Source of the DNA: Bacteroidota bacterium | Lineage (GTDB): Bacteria; Bacteroidota; Bacteroidia; UBA8524 | Assembly (NCBI GenBank): GCA_003531115.1 | Contig: DQHT01000049.1 | Span: forward strand, 47,241 to 63,174 | Length of the DNA stretch: 15,934 nucleotides | Reading direction: 5' to 3' | Shown: positions 1 through 6,548 of the stretch, in pieces | Numbering within the stretch: position 1 is the stretch's first letter | How the letters are laid out: the number at the start of each line of letters is the position of its first letter | Notes under the pieces: generated by a model | Seen by the model: only the letters and a program-made list of their open reading frames with translations | What the model was told of the DNA's origin: nothing | Databases searched by the model: none | Translations under genes and position numbers: made by a program

Positions 1-1062
1 CGAAAAACTGATGGCTGAATTTTGCATCACATTGGCCCGTACGTCATATTCACTCAAAAGGGCAAAAATATGGGTGAGATGCTCCTCGGCAATAAAGGAA
101 AAGTCGCTGGATGAGAGGCTGATATACGCCTGCTCGTCTTTAAAAATATAAAATGGGGTCTGGCTTTCTGTTGCTATGGATGTACTGATCTCCGTTCCGG
201 GCGCATCCATATTTACAAAAGAACGTACAAACAAAGGAATACCTTTACTCTGCAGAGGTTGTATGGTTTTTGGATGGATAACCGTAGCGCCATAATAAGC
301 CAATTCAATCGCCACCGTATAATTGAGCCCGGCGATTTGCACAGCCCCGGGCATTCTTTTGGGGTCGGCATTCATCACCCCGGCAACGTCTTTCCATATC
401 GTTACACTTTCAGCATCCAATCCATACGCAAAAATAGCGGCGGAATAATCGGAGCCTTCGCGCCCAAGGGTACTGGTTTGATTATCGGGTGTTTGACCGA
501 TAAAACCCTGGGTAACCACCTTTTGTTTGGCAACGATGGGTTTAAGTTTTTTATGGATGAGATTGGTGGTAAGTTCCCAATCTACCTTGCCTTCCCGGTA
601 ATGGCTGTCGGTTTGAATAAAATTCCGGGCGTCGATCCAGCGGTTGGCAATATCCGCCTCTTTCAGGTAGGTGCTCAGAATGCGGCTTGAAAATATCTCC
701 CCAAAACTTACAATCTGATCATAAAGGTAGTCGTATGAACCTTCCGCCTTCGCTTCAAGCAAACACTCCAGTTCAATAAACAGGTTTTCGATATCATCAT
801 ACGCATGACTATCCGCCTGCTTGAGCAGTCCGGCAATGATGCTGTCATGGAAAGATTTTATCTCCGCATAAATCGTATTAATGGCAGGGCGATCTCCCGC
901 AACATAGGCTTTCACCAGGCGTTCGAGGGCATTGGTCGTTTTGCCCATGGCCGAAACCACGATCAGGATGGCGTCACCCTCAAAGTGACGAAGCACCGCG
1001 GCTACATTTTTTACCGCTTCCGCATCTTTTACCGAAGCCCCACCGAATTTAAATACTTTCAT
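1..1062 (-). CDS. lysC: Aspartate kinase, 3' end beyond window (partial)
   Basis: Phosphorylates L-aspartate with ATP, the first step towards lysine/diaminopimelate, threonine and methionine, in the cytoplasm. The frame is open from ATG at 1062 down to base 1, giving 354 residues; the C-terminus lies outside the window. Visible marks are the N-terminal KFGGASV (residues 5-11), [10 protein letters not shown] (35-44), the SFGEIFSSR stretch, [12 protein letters not shown] (198-209), [12 protein letters not shown] starting at W223, and [14 protein letters not shown]. After these the start of the regulatory ACT region is visible. No homoserine dehydrogenase part can be seen, but the missing end means a bifunctional ThrA-type protein is not excluded. 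The start is fixed by the motif at residue 5 and by the ATGA overlap with the upstream fbp stop, so the two genes are probably translationally coupled. Family assignment is firm; the symbol lysC is a convention. Confidence 0.95.
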   Translation of the reverse strand, partial: MKVFKFGGASVKDAEAVKNVAAVLRHFEGDAILIVVSAMGKTTNALERLVKAYVAGDRPAINTIYAEIKSFHDSIIAGLLKQADSHAYDDIENLFIELECLLEAKAEGSYDYLYDQIVSFGEIFSSRILSTYLKEADIANRWIDARNFIQTDSHYREGKVDWELTTNLIHKKLKPIVAKQKVVTQGFIGQTPDNQTSTLGREGSDYSAAIFAYGLDAESVTIWKDVAGVMNADPKRMPGAVQIAGLNYTVAIELAYYGATVIHPKTIQPLQSKGIPLFVRSFVNMDAPGTEISTSIATESQTPFYIFKDEQAYISLSSSDFSFIAEEHLTHIFALLSEYDVRANVMQNSAISFS

Positions 1063-2084
1063 CGGGCTGCCTGTTCATTGGCCAATAGTCCTTCCAACTG
1101 CAGCACCATCTCTTCCGATCCGATCAGGATAGGGGTTCGTTGGTGCAATTGGGTAGGAACGATGTCCAGAATTCGTTTTCCATATCCATTGGTAGCCCTT
1201 CCTCCAGCCTGCTCAACGATATAAGCCATCGGGTTGCATTCATAAAGCAAACGCAGCTTACCATCGGGCTTTTTGGTGGTCATCGGATAAATAAAGATCC
1301 CTCCTTTGAGCAGGTTGCGGTGCAGGTCGGCAACCATGGAGCCGATATAACGACTGGAATACGGACGGTCGGTTGTTTTGTCGATCTGCTGGCACCAGTC
1401 AATATAAGTATTCAGTCCGGCAGGAAAATCGGCTTTATTGCCTTCATTCACCGAATAGATCTTTCCGGTTTTGGGGATGCGGATATCCGGGTGTGATAAA
1501 CAAAATTCACCGATTGACGGGTCAAGGGTAAATCCGTTCACGCCATTTCCGGTGGTATAAACCAGCATGGTTGAGGAGCCGTAGATCATATAACCCGCAG
1601 CCAGACAGCGGTTACCGGGCTGGTAAAAATCTTCTTCTGTAGCGGGCGTGCCCACCGGAGTGATACGTTCAAAAACGGAAAAAATGGTCCCGATCGATAC
1701 GTTCACATCAATATTGCTGGATCCATCCAGAGGATCCATCATGACCACGTACTTGGCGTCTTTGGCCTGGGGAGTGCTTATTGGAATAATACCTTCATCT
1801 TCTTCCGAAGCCACCGCGCAACATTCGCCTCCGCGGCTGAGGCAGTCGATCATCAGGGTATTGGCGATGATGTCGAGTTTTTTTACATCTTCTCCCTGCA
1901 CATTTTCATTGCCGGTTTCTCCCAGAATTTCAGCCAGTCCGGCCTTATTCACCTCGCGGCTGATGATCTTGGCTGCGATACCGATATCGCGCAACAAACG
2001 GGAGAACTCACCTTTTACTCCGGGTATTTCTGATTGACGTTCAATGATATACTGACCGAGTGTAGTGACTTGAAAACCTGACAT
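1059..2084 (-). CDS. fbp: Class I fructose-1,6-bisphosphatase
   Basis: Hydrolyses fructose 1,6-bisphosphate to fructose 6-phosphate, the committed step of gluconeogenesis, in the cytoplasm. The protein has 341 residues, a normal length for class I enzymes. Metal-binding and catalytic marks are the acidic EEDE cluster at about 94-97 and [11 protein letters not shown] (residues 116-126). The sugar-phosphate site is represented by [12 protein letters not shown] (about 168-179) and the [15 protein letters not shown] region (242-256). The N-terminus ([10 protein letters not shown]) is where AMP-inhibited homologues begin, so the ATG at 2084 is accepted; TAGGAT just upstream is a weak ribosome binding site. 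The stop overlaps the aspartate kinase start by 4 bases, and 34 bases separate it from the methyltransferase upstream. A promoter candidate lies in that gap. Confidence 0.97.
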   Translation of the reverse strand: MSGFQVTTLGQYIIERQSEIPGVKGEFSRLLRDIGIAAKIISREVNKAGLAEILGETGNENVQGEDVKKLDIIANTLMIDCLSRGGECCAVASEEDEGIIPISTPQAKDAKYVVMMDPLDGSSNIDVNVSIGTIFSVFERITPVGTPATEEDFYQPGNRCLAAGYMIYGSSTMLVYTTGNGVNGFTLDPSIGEFCLSHPDIRIPKTGKIYSVNEGNKADFPAGLNTYIDWCQQIDKTTDRPYSSRYIGSMVADLHRNLLKGGIFIYPMTTKKPDGKLRLLYECNPMAYIVEQAGGRATNGYGKRILDIVPTQLHQRTPILIGSEEMVLQLEGLLANEQAAR

Positions 2085-2099
2085 ATCCTATTTTTATAA

Positions 2100-2112
2100 G
2101 GCCGCAAAGATA
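2100..2112 (-). promoter_or_regulatory. Candidate Bacteroidota promoter -7 box for fbp
   Basis: On the minus strand this reads TATCTTTGCGGCC. TATCTTTG matches the Bacteroidota primary-sigma -7 consensus TAnnTTTG exactly. A start site about 7 bases downstream would leave a leader of roughly 15 bases before the fbp ATG at 2084. The -33 region about 20 bases upstream holds only a T-run (GTTTTC), a weak match. If it is real, fbp and aspartate kinase can be transcribed independently of the methyltransferase. Confidence 0.45.
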
Positions 2113-2118
2113 GCCATG

Positions 2119-3102
2119 TTAGGCTGAATTGAAAACAGGGGTATAGATGCCAAAATGAAAATCGGAAGGGTAGTGCTCCAGAAAACGGTCCTCAGCCGCA
2201 AAAAGCGCCTGCAGCAAGGCTTGCGTTTCTTCTGATCCATCGCAGAAATGATGGGCAATATCTTTGAAGAGCAGGTGAAGGATATTCCCACCAAAGCCCC
2301 GTTCATACAGGCAATTATAATGGGTATGGATAAGAGGAAGGATGCGGTCGGATTCAATGGACTCTGAAGGGTCTGTTAGTAATGTTCGCCAGAGCCCGGG
2401 CCGGTAGCATTTTGTTTTGACCCCGGAACCGTGGGCAAAACGCCGGTAGGAGCGGGGTAACGTTTTTAAGAGACGGTTGGCTTCTTTGAGTTGGGCCTTT
2501 GTCCACATCATCCTCGCCGGACCGGTATATTCATGGATGATCAGCAATCCGTCCGGTTCCAGCTTCTTTTTCAGGGCCGGGATCAGTTCAGCCAGATTAC
2601 CAAAATGATGCAGGGAAGAATAAAAAAACACCAGGTCATACCTTTCAGGTTCTTCCATCCATACATAAAAATCTTTTACCTGATAATCGATCTTGGAAAT
2701 ACCATCCTTTTTTGCTGCTGCAATGCTATTCGGACTGATATCAAAGGCGAGGATCGATTCAATTTCAGGAAACGGCGCAAAATGCCTTTCGTGTGAGCCG
2801 GTTCCACAGCCTGGAGAAGCCATCTTTAAATGCCTTTTTCCTGCTAAAAAGTGATCATGAACAAACTGATAATAAGGGTATTCGGCATTTCCGGTAATTT
2901 TCTCTTCCCAACGTGCCCGAACAGCCGGAATATTCCACCAATTTGACGGCAAAAGCTCAGTCTGGTCCCAGGTACCCGCTATTTTTGCGGCTTTCGATGC
3001 CATGATCCTGCCCAGGACCTTTTTCCCCTTAAACCGGAATTTCCGGTAGAAGTCGCCGATATCGCCCAAAGAAAGCCAGGTTTTCACCCCGCAAACATGC
3101 AC
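2119..3102 (-). CDS. Class I SAM-dependent methyltransferase, substrate unknown
   Basis: A Rossmann-fold methyltransferase of 327 residues if the GTG at 3102 is used. S-adenosylmethionine binding is shown by MASPGCGTGSHE (motif I, about residues 94-105), the acidic end of strand 2 in AFDISPNSI, the VKDF segment, and YDLVFFYSSLHHFGN (motif IV and following helix). A further stretch, LLIIHEYTG, matches the post-core strand. The WWNIPAVRARWEEKITG segment before the core is typical of a group of uncharacterised methyltransferases acting on small molecules or sugars; I cannot name the substrate. The start is uncertain: ATG at 3003 would give 294 residues and keep the whole core, and the extra 33 residues carry no recognised motif. 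It is divergent from the Ca3427-like gene and lies 34 bases upstream of fbp on the same strand. Confidence 0.85.
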   Translation of the reverse strand: MHVCGVKTWLSLGDIGDFYRKFRFKGKKVLGRIMASKAAKIAGTWDQTELLPSNWWNIPAVRARWEEKITGNAEYPYYQFVHDHFLAGKRHLKMASPGCGTGSHERHFAPFPEIESILAFDISPNSIAAAKKDGISKIDYQVKDFYVWMEEPERYDLVFFYSSLHHFGNLAELIPALKKKLEPDGLLIIHEYTGPARMMWTKAQLKEANRLLKTLPRSYRRFAHGSGVKTKCYRPGLWRTLLTDPSESIESDRILPLIHTHYNCLYERGFGGNILHLLFKDIAHHFCDGSEETQALLQALFAAEDRFLEHYPSDFHFGIYTPVFNSA

Positions 3103-3152
3103 ATTCCATTTAATTTCATGATTAAAATCCTGTTTTTCTTTAAGAGGATCAC

Positions 3153-3165
3153 GAACTTTGTGGCC
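3153..3165 (+). promoter_or_regulatory. Candidate Bacteroidota promoter -7 box for the gene at 3176
   Basis: The sequence GAACTTTGTGGCC has one mismatch to TAnnTTTG and is followed by GGCC, as in the fbp promoter candidate. A T-rich run (TGTTTTTCTTT, about 3131-3141) sits at the -33 distance. A start site near 3167 would give a leader of about 10 bases to the ATG at 3176, which argues against the in-frame TTG at 3158 as the start codon. Confidence 0.4.
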
Positions 3166-3175
3166 TCGATCAGCT

Positions 3176-4039
3176 ATGAATCTACACGTTGGTGGTGTTC
3201 CGGAACATTTTAACCTGCCCTGGCACTGGGCCTGGGAGAATCAATTCAGCAATCCGCTTTTCCCTGTTTTTGAATGGAAAAGTTATCCGGCGGGAACCGG
3301 AGCCATGCTCAAAGACCTGCGCGACAAAAAACTGGACATAGCCATTTTGCTTACCGAAGGCATGGTTCAGGATATTCAGCAGGGCAATCCGTCCCGGATC
3401 ATTCAGTTCCATGTCGATTCGTCGCTGCGCTGGTCGGTGCATGTAGGCGCTGCTTCAACGTTTAAAACGCTGGACGACTGCCGCGAAGCCAAATTTGCGA
3501 TCAGTCGTTATAAATCGGGTTCCCATTTAATGGCCCACGTATTGGCTAAAAAATGGGGCAGGGCCCTGGATGACGAAAACGATTTTGTTCTGGTAGAGAA
3601 CCTGGAAGGCGCCAGAAAGGCCCTGGCCGAAACTCCTGACCTGATCTTTCTCTGGGAGCGTTTTACCACCAAACACCTGGTTGATAGTGGTGAGTTTAAG
3701 TATTTGGGCGATTGCTACACTCCCTGGCCGGGTTTTGTGATAGCGGCGCGGGAAGAAATTTTGCGCAGTGAGGAGGAAGAGGTTTACGCCTTATTGGAAC
3801 ATATCAACGAGATCACCCGCAACCTGCGTAAACGAAGCGACATCATTGATATCCTCTGCCGCAAATACCGCATGAAACCGGAAGATGCCCGGGAATGGTT
3901 TACTGCCCTGAAATGGAACGCCGGACGTGAAACCAACCTTGATGAACTTCATACCATCCTAAGCTCACTGGCCGAATATGGCATGGTTGATAAGAAAGCG
4001 AAGGCACTCGATTTCTTTAGGATTATCCACCCGGTATAA
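3176..4039 (+). CDS. Solitary PBP-fold protein, Ca3427/NMT1-THI5-like
   Basis: A 287-residue protein of the type II periplasmic-binding-protein fold, most like the Ca3427 subgroup (named after a Candida albicans protein) of the NMT1/THI5-related families. The start GGVPEHFNLPWHWA (residues 6-19), the PAGTGAMLKDLRDKKLDIAI segment (38-57) and RYKSGSHLMA (111-120) are the ligand-pocket regions I recognise. There is no signal peptide or lipoprotein cysteine, so the protein should stay in the cytoplasm, and no transporter permease or ATPase lies nearby. This suggests a binding or enzyme-like role rather than import; the ligand is unknown. I chose the ATG at 3176 over TTG at 3158 because that TTG lies inside the -7 box and the conserved N-terminus begins right after the ATG. 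Family placement is by recall of the motif pattern, so moderate. Confidence 0.75.
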   Translation: MNLHVGGVPEHFNLPWHWAWENQFSNPLFPVFEWKSYPAGTGAMLKDLRDKKLDIAILLTEGMVQDIQQGNPSRIIQFHVDSSLRWSVHVGAASTFKTLDDCREAKFAISRYKSGSHLMAHVLAKKWGRALDDENDFVLVENLEGARKALAETPDLIFLWERFTTKHLVDSGEFKYLGDCYTPWPGFVIAAREEILRSEEEEVYALLEHINEITRNLRKRSDIIDILCRKYRMKPEDAREWFTALKWNAGRETNLDELHTILSSLAEYGMVDKKAKALDFFRIIHPV

Positions 4040-4063
4040 AAATGTTCAATGTGAATCAAATGG

Positions 4064-4098
4064 AGTCACATCGAGCTTGTCGAGATGTAGCGGCTGGG
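4064..4098 (+). repeat. GAGCTTGTCGA palindromic repeat, left copy
   Basis: An intergenic element with core GAGCTTGTCGA inside the short inverted pair ACATC (4068-4072) and GATGT (4084-4088), ending in GCTGGG. A related copy lies at 5767-5798 in the same orientation, sharing GTCA, the core and GCTGGG. The class resembles the short palindromic elements with CTGAGCTTGTCGAAGG that recur between genes in many bacterial genomes. The function is unknown. Confidence 0.6.
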
Positions 4099-4100
4099 CT

Positions 4101-4132
4101 TCCCCGGTTCTCGACTGGCCGTGGGGATTTTT
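4101..4132 (+). terminator. Possible intrinsic terminator after the Ca3427-like gene
   Basis: TCCCC (4101-4105) pairs with GGGGA (4123-4127). GG/CC adds two inner pairs across a two-base bulge, and TTTTT follows directly at 4128-4132. The stem is short and imperfect and lies 61 bases after the stop at 4039, so this is only a plausible terminator. Confidence 0.35.
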
Positions 4133-4175
4133 GTGGCCCTGTAATTTCGTTTGGCCGCTCGAACTGACTATTCCC

Positions 4176-4203
4176 AAACCCTGAACCCGAAACCCTGAAC
4201 CCT
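4176..4203 (+). repeat. 7-base tandem repeat, four copies (left of htrA)
   Basis: Four contiguous heptamers, AAACCCT, GAACCCG, AAACCCT, GAACCCT, in exact 7-base phase; the 14-base period is nearly perfect. Read in another phase the unit is CTGAACC. A second four-copy heptamer array lies at 5728-5755 on the other side of the protease gene. The array lies between convergent genes and has no coding potential. Confidence 0.7.
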
Positions 4204-4216
4204 CCTTCGCTTTCAT

Positions 4217-4239
4217 ACATTTCGATTCATCTGAAATGT
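4217..4239. other. Perfect 7-bp hairpin downstream of htrA
   Basis: ACATTTC (4217-4223) and GAAATGT (4233-4239) form a perfect inverted repeat with a 9-base loop, 32 bases beyond the protease stop. No T-run follows on the minus strand, so it is not a standard intrinsic terminator. It could stabilise the 3' end of the protease transcript or be chance in AT-rich sequence. Confidence 0.3.
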
Positions 4240-4270
4240 TTCCAAAAGCTTCAGTGGGAACGGTTCTAAA

Positions 4271-5710
4271 CTACTTCAGATTGAGGGCATGAACGCCTTC
4301 TTCACCAGTAGCTGTTACTCCTTCTAAAAGCACAGCCCCTTTTTTCGCACTAAGGATCGTGCTTACCTCCTGAGCAGAACGAACTTCCCGTTTATCGATA
4401 TGGGTAATGATAAATCCCGGTTCAACATGGGCATTTTTAAAGGCACCTGAACCTATTGATTCTACTACCACACCATGGGTGATCTTAAGTTTTAACCGTT
4501 CATCGCGGGTGGTGTTCCTGAATTTAGCACCGGCTGCTTCGAAGTCAGATTTCCGAGGTTCGGCTTTAACGATTTCCGCTTTTCCGTCCTTATTTTTAAG
4601 GATGGCTTTAAAGACTTTCTCGTCGCCATTGCGTTTAACAGTAATGCTGATCTCATCGCCCGGATAATAGCGGCTTACTTCTTCCTGCAGGGCAGAGCTT
4701 GAATTGACGACTTTATCATTGATCTTAGTAACAATATCGCCTTCTTTGATACCCGACTTTTTGGCAGCACCATCCTCACTTACCGCTGCCACATAGACGC
4801 CTTCGATCTTTTTAATGCCTTTTTCATCTGCAAGTCTGGAATCCACATCCTGGATTGAAATGCCAAGGAATCCACGTTGAACGGCTCCATATTTCAGCAG
4901 GTCGTCCATCACTTTTTTAACAATATTCACGGGTACCGCAAAGGAGTAGCCCGAATATGAACCTGTTTGGGTGGCAATGGCCGTGTTAATGCCGATCAGG
5001 TTGCCCGTGAGGTCAACCAGGGCCCCTCCGCTGTTACCCGGATTTACTGCTGCATCGGTCTGTATAAAATTTTCGATGGCAAATTGATTGTTCTGGGTCC
5101 TCAGCAGGTTAATATTCCTTCCTTTTGCGCTCACAATACCGGCCGTAACCGTAGAGGTCAGGTTAAAGGGATTACCAACGGCCAGAACCCATTGTCCGAC
5201 CTTAACTTCGTCAGAGTTTCCAAAACGCACAAATGCAAGGTCTTCTTCATCAATTTTTAACAAGGCAAGGTCAGTCTGGGGATCTGTACCAATAAGGCGA
5301 GCCTCATAACTTCTTTTGTCGTTAAGGGTTACCTGAATGCTGCTGGCCCCTTCGATCACATGGTTATTCGTGGCGATATAGCCGTCATCTGAAATAATGA
5401 CTCCCGATCCCGAACCTTGTTGCGGACCCGGATTAGGCAGATTAAAAAAATCGAATGGATTGGTGCCGTATTCCTCTTCTCCGGCTGTTTGTATGGTCGA
5501 AATGATATGCACGACTCCGGGTGTCACTTTTTCACTCGGGACCGTAAAATCAAGACCCGACAAAGGAACCTCGGCAGGCATATTAACAAAAGCCATTTTT
5601 TGTTTGTCTTCAAAACTTCCGGCATTCTGGGGCAAAATCAACTGATATACCCCGATCGCAACCAATCCGCCTACTGTGGCGGCAAGAACAATACTCCAAA
5701 TTCTTCTCAT
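4271..5710 (-). CDS. degQ: HtrA/DegP/DegQ-type serine protease with two PDZ domains
   Basis: An envelope protease/chaperone that degrades misfolded exported proteins. The 479-residue product starts with an uncleaved anchor or signal peptide (residues 4-26, a run of hydrophobic residues after MRR), so it acts outside the inner membrane. The chymotrypsin-like domain spans about 60-265 with all three catalytic residues in context: H117 in ATNNHVIEGA, D147 in DPQTDLALLKID and S227 in AVNPGNSGGA. PDZ1 follows at about 280-370 (GFLGISIQDV; GIKEGDIVTKIN) and a shorter, more diverged PDZ2 at about 408-475. Length and order are typical of Bacteroidota Do-type proteases. It is divergent from the ECF sigma gene across 265 bases and convergent with the Ca3427-like gene. 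Both flanks carry the same repeat types. The symbol is approximate; degP or htrA would serve equally. Confidence 0.95.
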   Translation of the reverse strand: MRRIWSIVLAATVGGLVAIGVYQLILPQNAGSFEDKQKMAFVNMPAEVPLSGLDFTVPSEKVTPGVVHIISTIQTAGEEEYGTNPFDFFNLPNPGPQQGSGSGVIISDDGYIATNNHVIEGASSIQVTLNDKRSYEARLIGTDPQTDLALLKIDEEDLAFVRFGNSDEVKVGQWVLAVGNPFNLTSTVTAGIVSAKGRNINLLRTQNNQFAIENFIQTDAAVNPGNSGGALVDLTGNLIGINTAIATQTGSYSGYSFAVPVNIVKKVMDDLLKYGAVQRGFLGISIQDVDSRLADEKGIKKIEGVYVAAVSEDGAAKKSGIKEGDIVTKINDKVVNSSSALQEEVSRYYPGDEISITVKRNGDEKVFKAILKNKDGKAEIVKAEPRKSDFEAAGAKFRNTTRDERLKLKITHGVVVESIGSGAFKNAHVEPGFIITHIDKREVRSAQEVSTILSAKKGAVLLEGVTATGEEGVHALNLK

Positions 5711-5727
5711 ACTTGAAATTTTATAGT

Positions 5728-5755
5728 TTTTCAGATTTCAGTTTTCAGTGTTCAG
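5728..5755 (+). repeat. 7-base tandem repeat, four copies (right of htrA)
   Basis: Four contiguous heptamers, TTTTCAG, ATTTCAG, TTTTCAG, TGTTCAG, in exact phase, 17 bases upstream of the protease start codon. On the minus strand the unit is CTGAANN, the same core as the plus-strand unit of the array at 4176-4203. It occupies the 5' leader or promoter area of the protease gene. Confidence 0.7.
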
Positions 5756-5766
5756 TCTTTTGCGCC

Positions 5767-5798
5767 GTCATCCTGAGCTTGTCGAAGGATAGGCTGGG
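5767..5798 (+). repeat. GAGCTTGTCGA palindromic repeat, right copy
   Basis: Core GAGCTTGTCGA lies inside the inverted pair ATCCT (5770-5774) and AGGAT (5786-5790), followed by AGGCTGGG. It matches the element at 4064-4098 in the same orientation. GGATAG here can also pair with CTATCC at 5807-5812. A minus-strand open frame across it contains RQAQDD, which I know as a translation artefact of this repeat class, so I do not call a gene here. Confidence 0.65.
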
Positions 5799-5885
5799 TG
5801 GAACGACTATCCGGACCTAAAGCGGAACTCCGAAAACACCTCTCATAGCTTTTCAAGAAATATACCAAAAATTTCAGGGAAGATT

Positions 5886-5893
5886 TAACTTTG
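5886..5893 (+). promoter_or_regulatory. Candidate -7 box for the sigma/anti-sigma/dapF cluster
   Basis: TAACTTTG matches the Bacteroidota -7 consensus TAnnTTTG exactly. No good TTTG lies at the -33 distance. A start site near 5900 would leave a leader of about 75 bases before the sigma factor ATG. It would be a vegetative promoter; an additional autoregulated ECF promoter cannot be recognised without other family members. Confidence 0.35.
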
Positions 5894-5975
5894 AGCCCCG
5901 GATGCCAATACGTCAAAATTATTTTCTGTATTCCGTTTACTTTATTCAGTCCACTAGCATTAATCGTCAAAGGTG

Positions 5976-6545
5976 ATGTGGGGTAGGAGGGAATGGAATG
6001 ATGATACCCTGGTGACGGAGATCCGCAAAGGCAATAAAGAAGCCTTGGTGCAGCTGTATGATGGAAATTATGCTTCCATAAAAAGCTATATTTTAAAAAA
6101 TAGCGGAAGCAACGACGATGTCGATGATATCCTTCAGGAAGCGGTGATCGCTGTGTGGCAGAAAGTGGCGCGACCAGATTTTGAGTTAACGGCGAAACTG
6201 AGTACGTTTTTGTTCGCCATAGCTAAGAATCTTTGGTTGAAGTCGCTCAACAAAGCCAAACGCACAGAACTGATGGAGGATCATCACGAAGACGCAGCAG
6301 TTTCGGCCATGCCCCAGGTTGAGAGCAGAGACTTGCAGATCGTGGTCCGGTATATGGATAAACTGGGCGATACCTGCAAACGATTGCTTCACCTTTTCTA
6401 TTTTGAAGAACAGGACATGAAAGAAATCGCAGTAAAACTCAATTTTGCCAACGCCGACACGGCCAAAGCGAAAAAATACCAGTGCTTTAAAAAGCTGGAA
6501 GAATTGGTCAAAACGCATTTTCAGAAATCGGATTTTATCGGCTAG
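5976..6545 (+). CDS. ECF-type RNA polymerase sigma factor
   Basis: A small alternative sigma factor of 189 residues that directs RNA polymerase to a stress or envelope regulon. Region 2 covers about residues 23-96, including NDDVDDILQEAVIAVWQK (46-63) and the core-binding/-10 helix STFLFAIAKNLWLKSL. Region 4, the helix-turn-helix that contacts the -35 element, covers about 120-172 (LGDTCKRLLHLFYF; MKEIAVKLNFANADTAKAKK). No region 3 or extra C-terminal domain is present. The ATG at 5976 is preferred over the overlapping GTG at 5973; AAAGG a few bases before it could serve as ribosome binding site. The anti-sigma-like gene starts 3 bases after the stop, the classic arrangement for a sigma and its inhibitor. 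Confidence 0.93.
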   Translation: MWGRREWNDDTLVTEIRKGNKEALVQLYDGNYASIKSYILKNSGSNDDVDDILQEAVIAVWQKVARPDFELTAKLSTFLFAIAKNLWLKSLNKAKRTELMEDHHEDAAVSAMPQVESRDLQIVVRYMDKLGDTCKRLLHLFYFEEQDMKEIAVKLNFANADTAKAKKYQCFKKLEELVKTHFQKSDFIG

Positions 6546-6548
6546 GGT

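Noticed and set aside
259..690. Plus-strand open frame of 143 codons at the left edge
   Set aside because: It is opposite aspartate kinase, whose motifs fit family expectations throughout; the plus frame has no recognisable features.
5752..5970. Minus-strand open frame of 72 codons between the protease and sigma genes
   Set aside because: It crosses the palindromic repeat, and its end contains RQAQDD, a known translation artefact of this repeat class. No conserved motif or sensible start is present.
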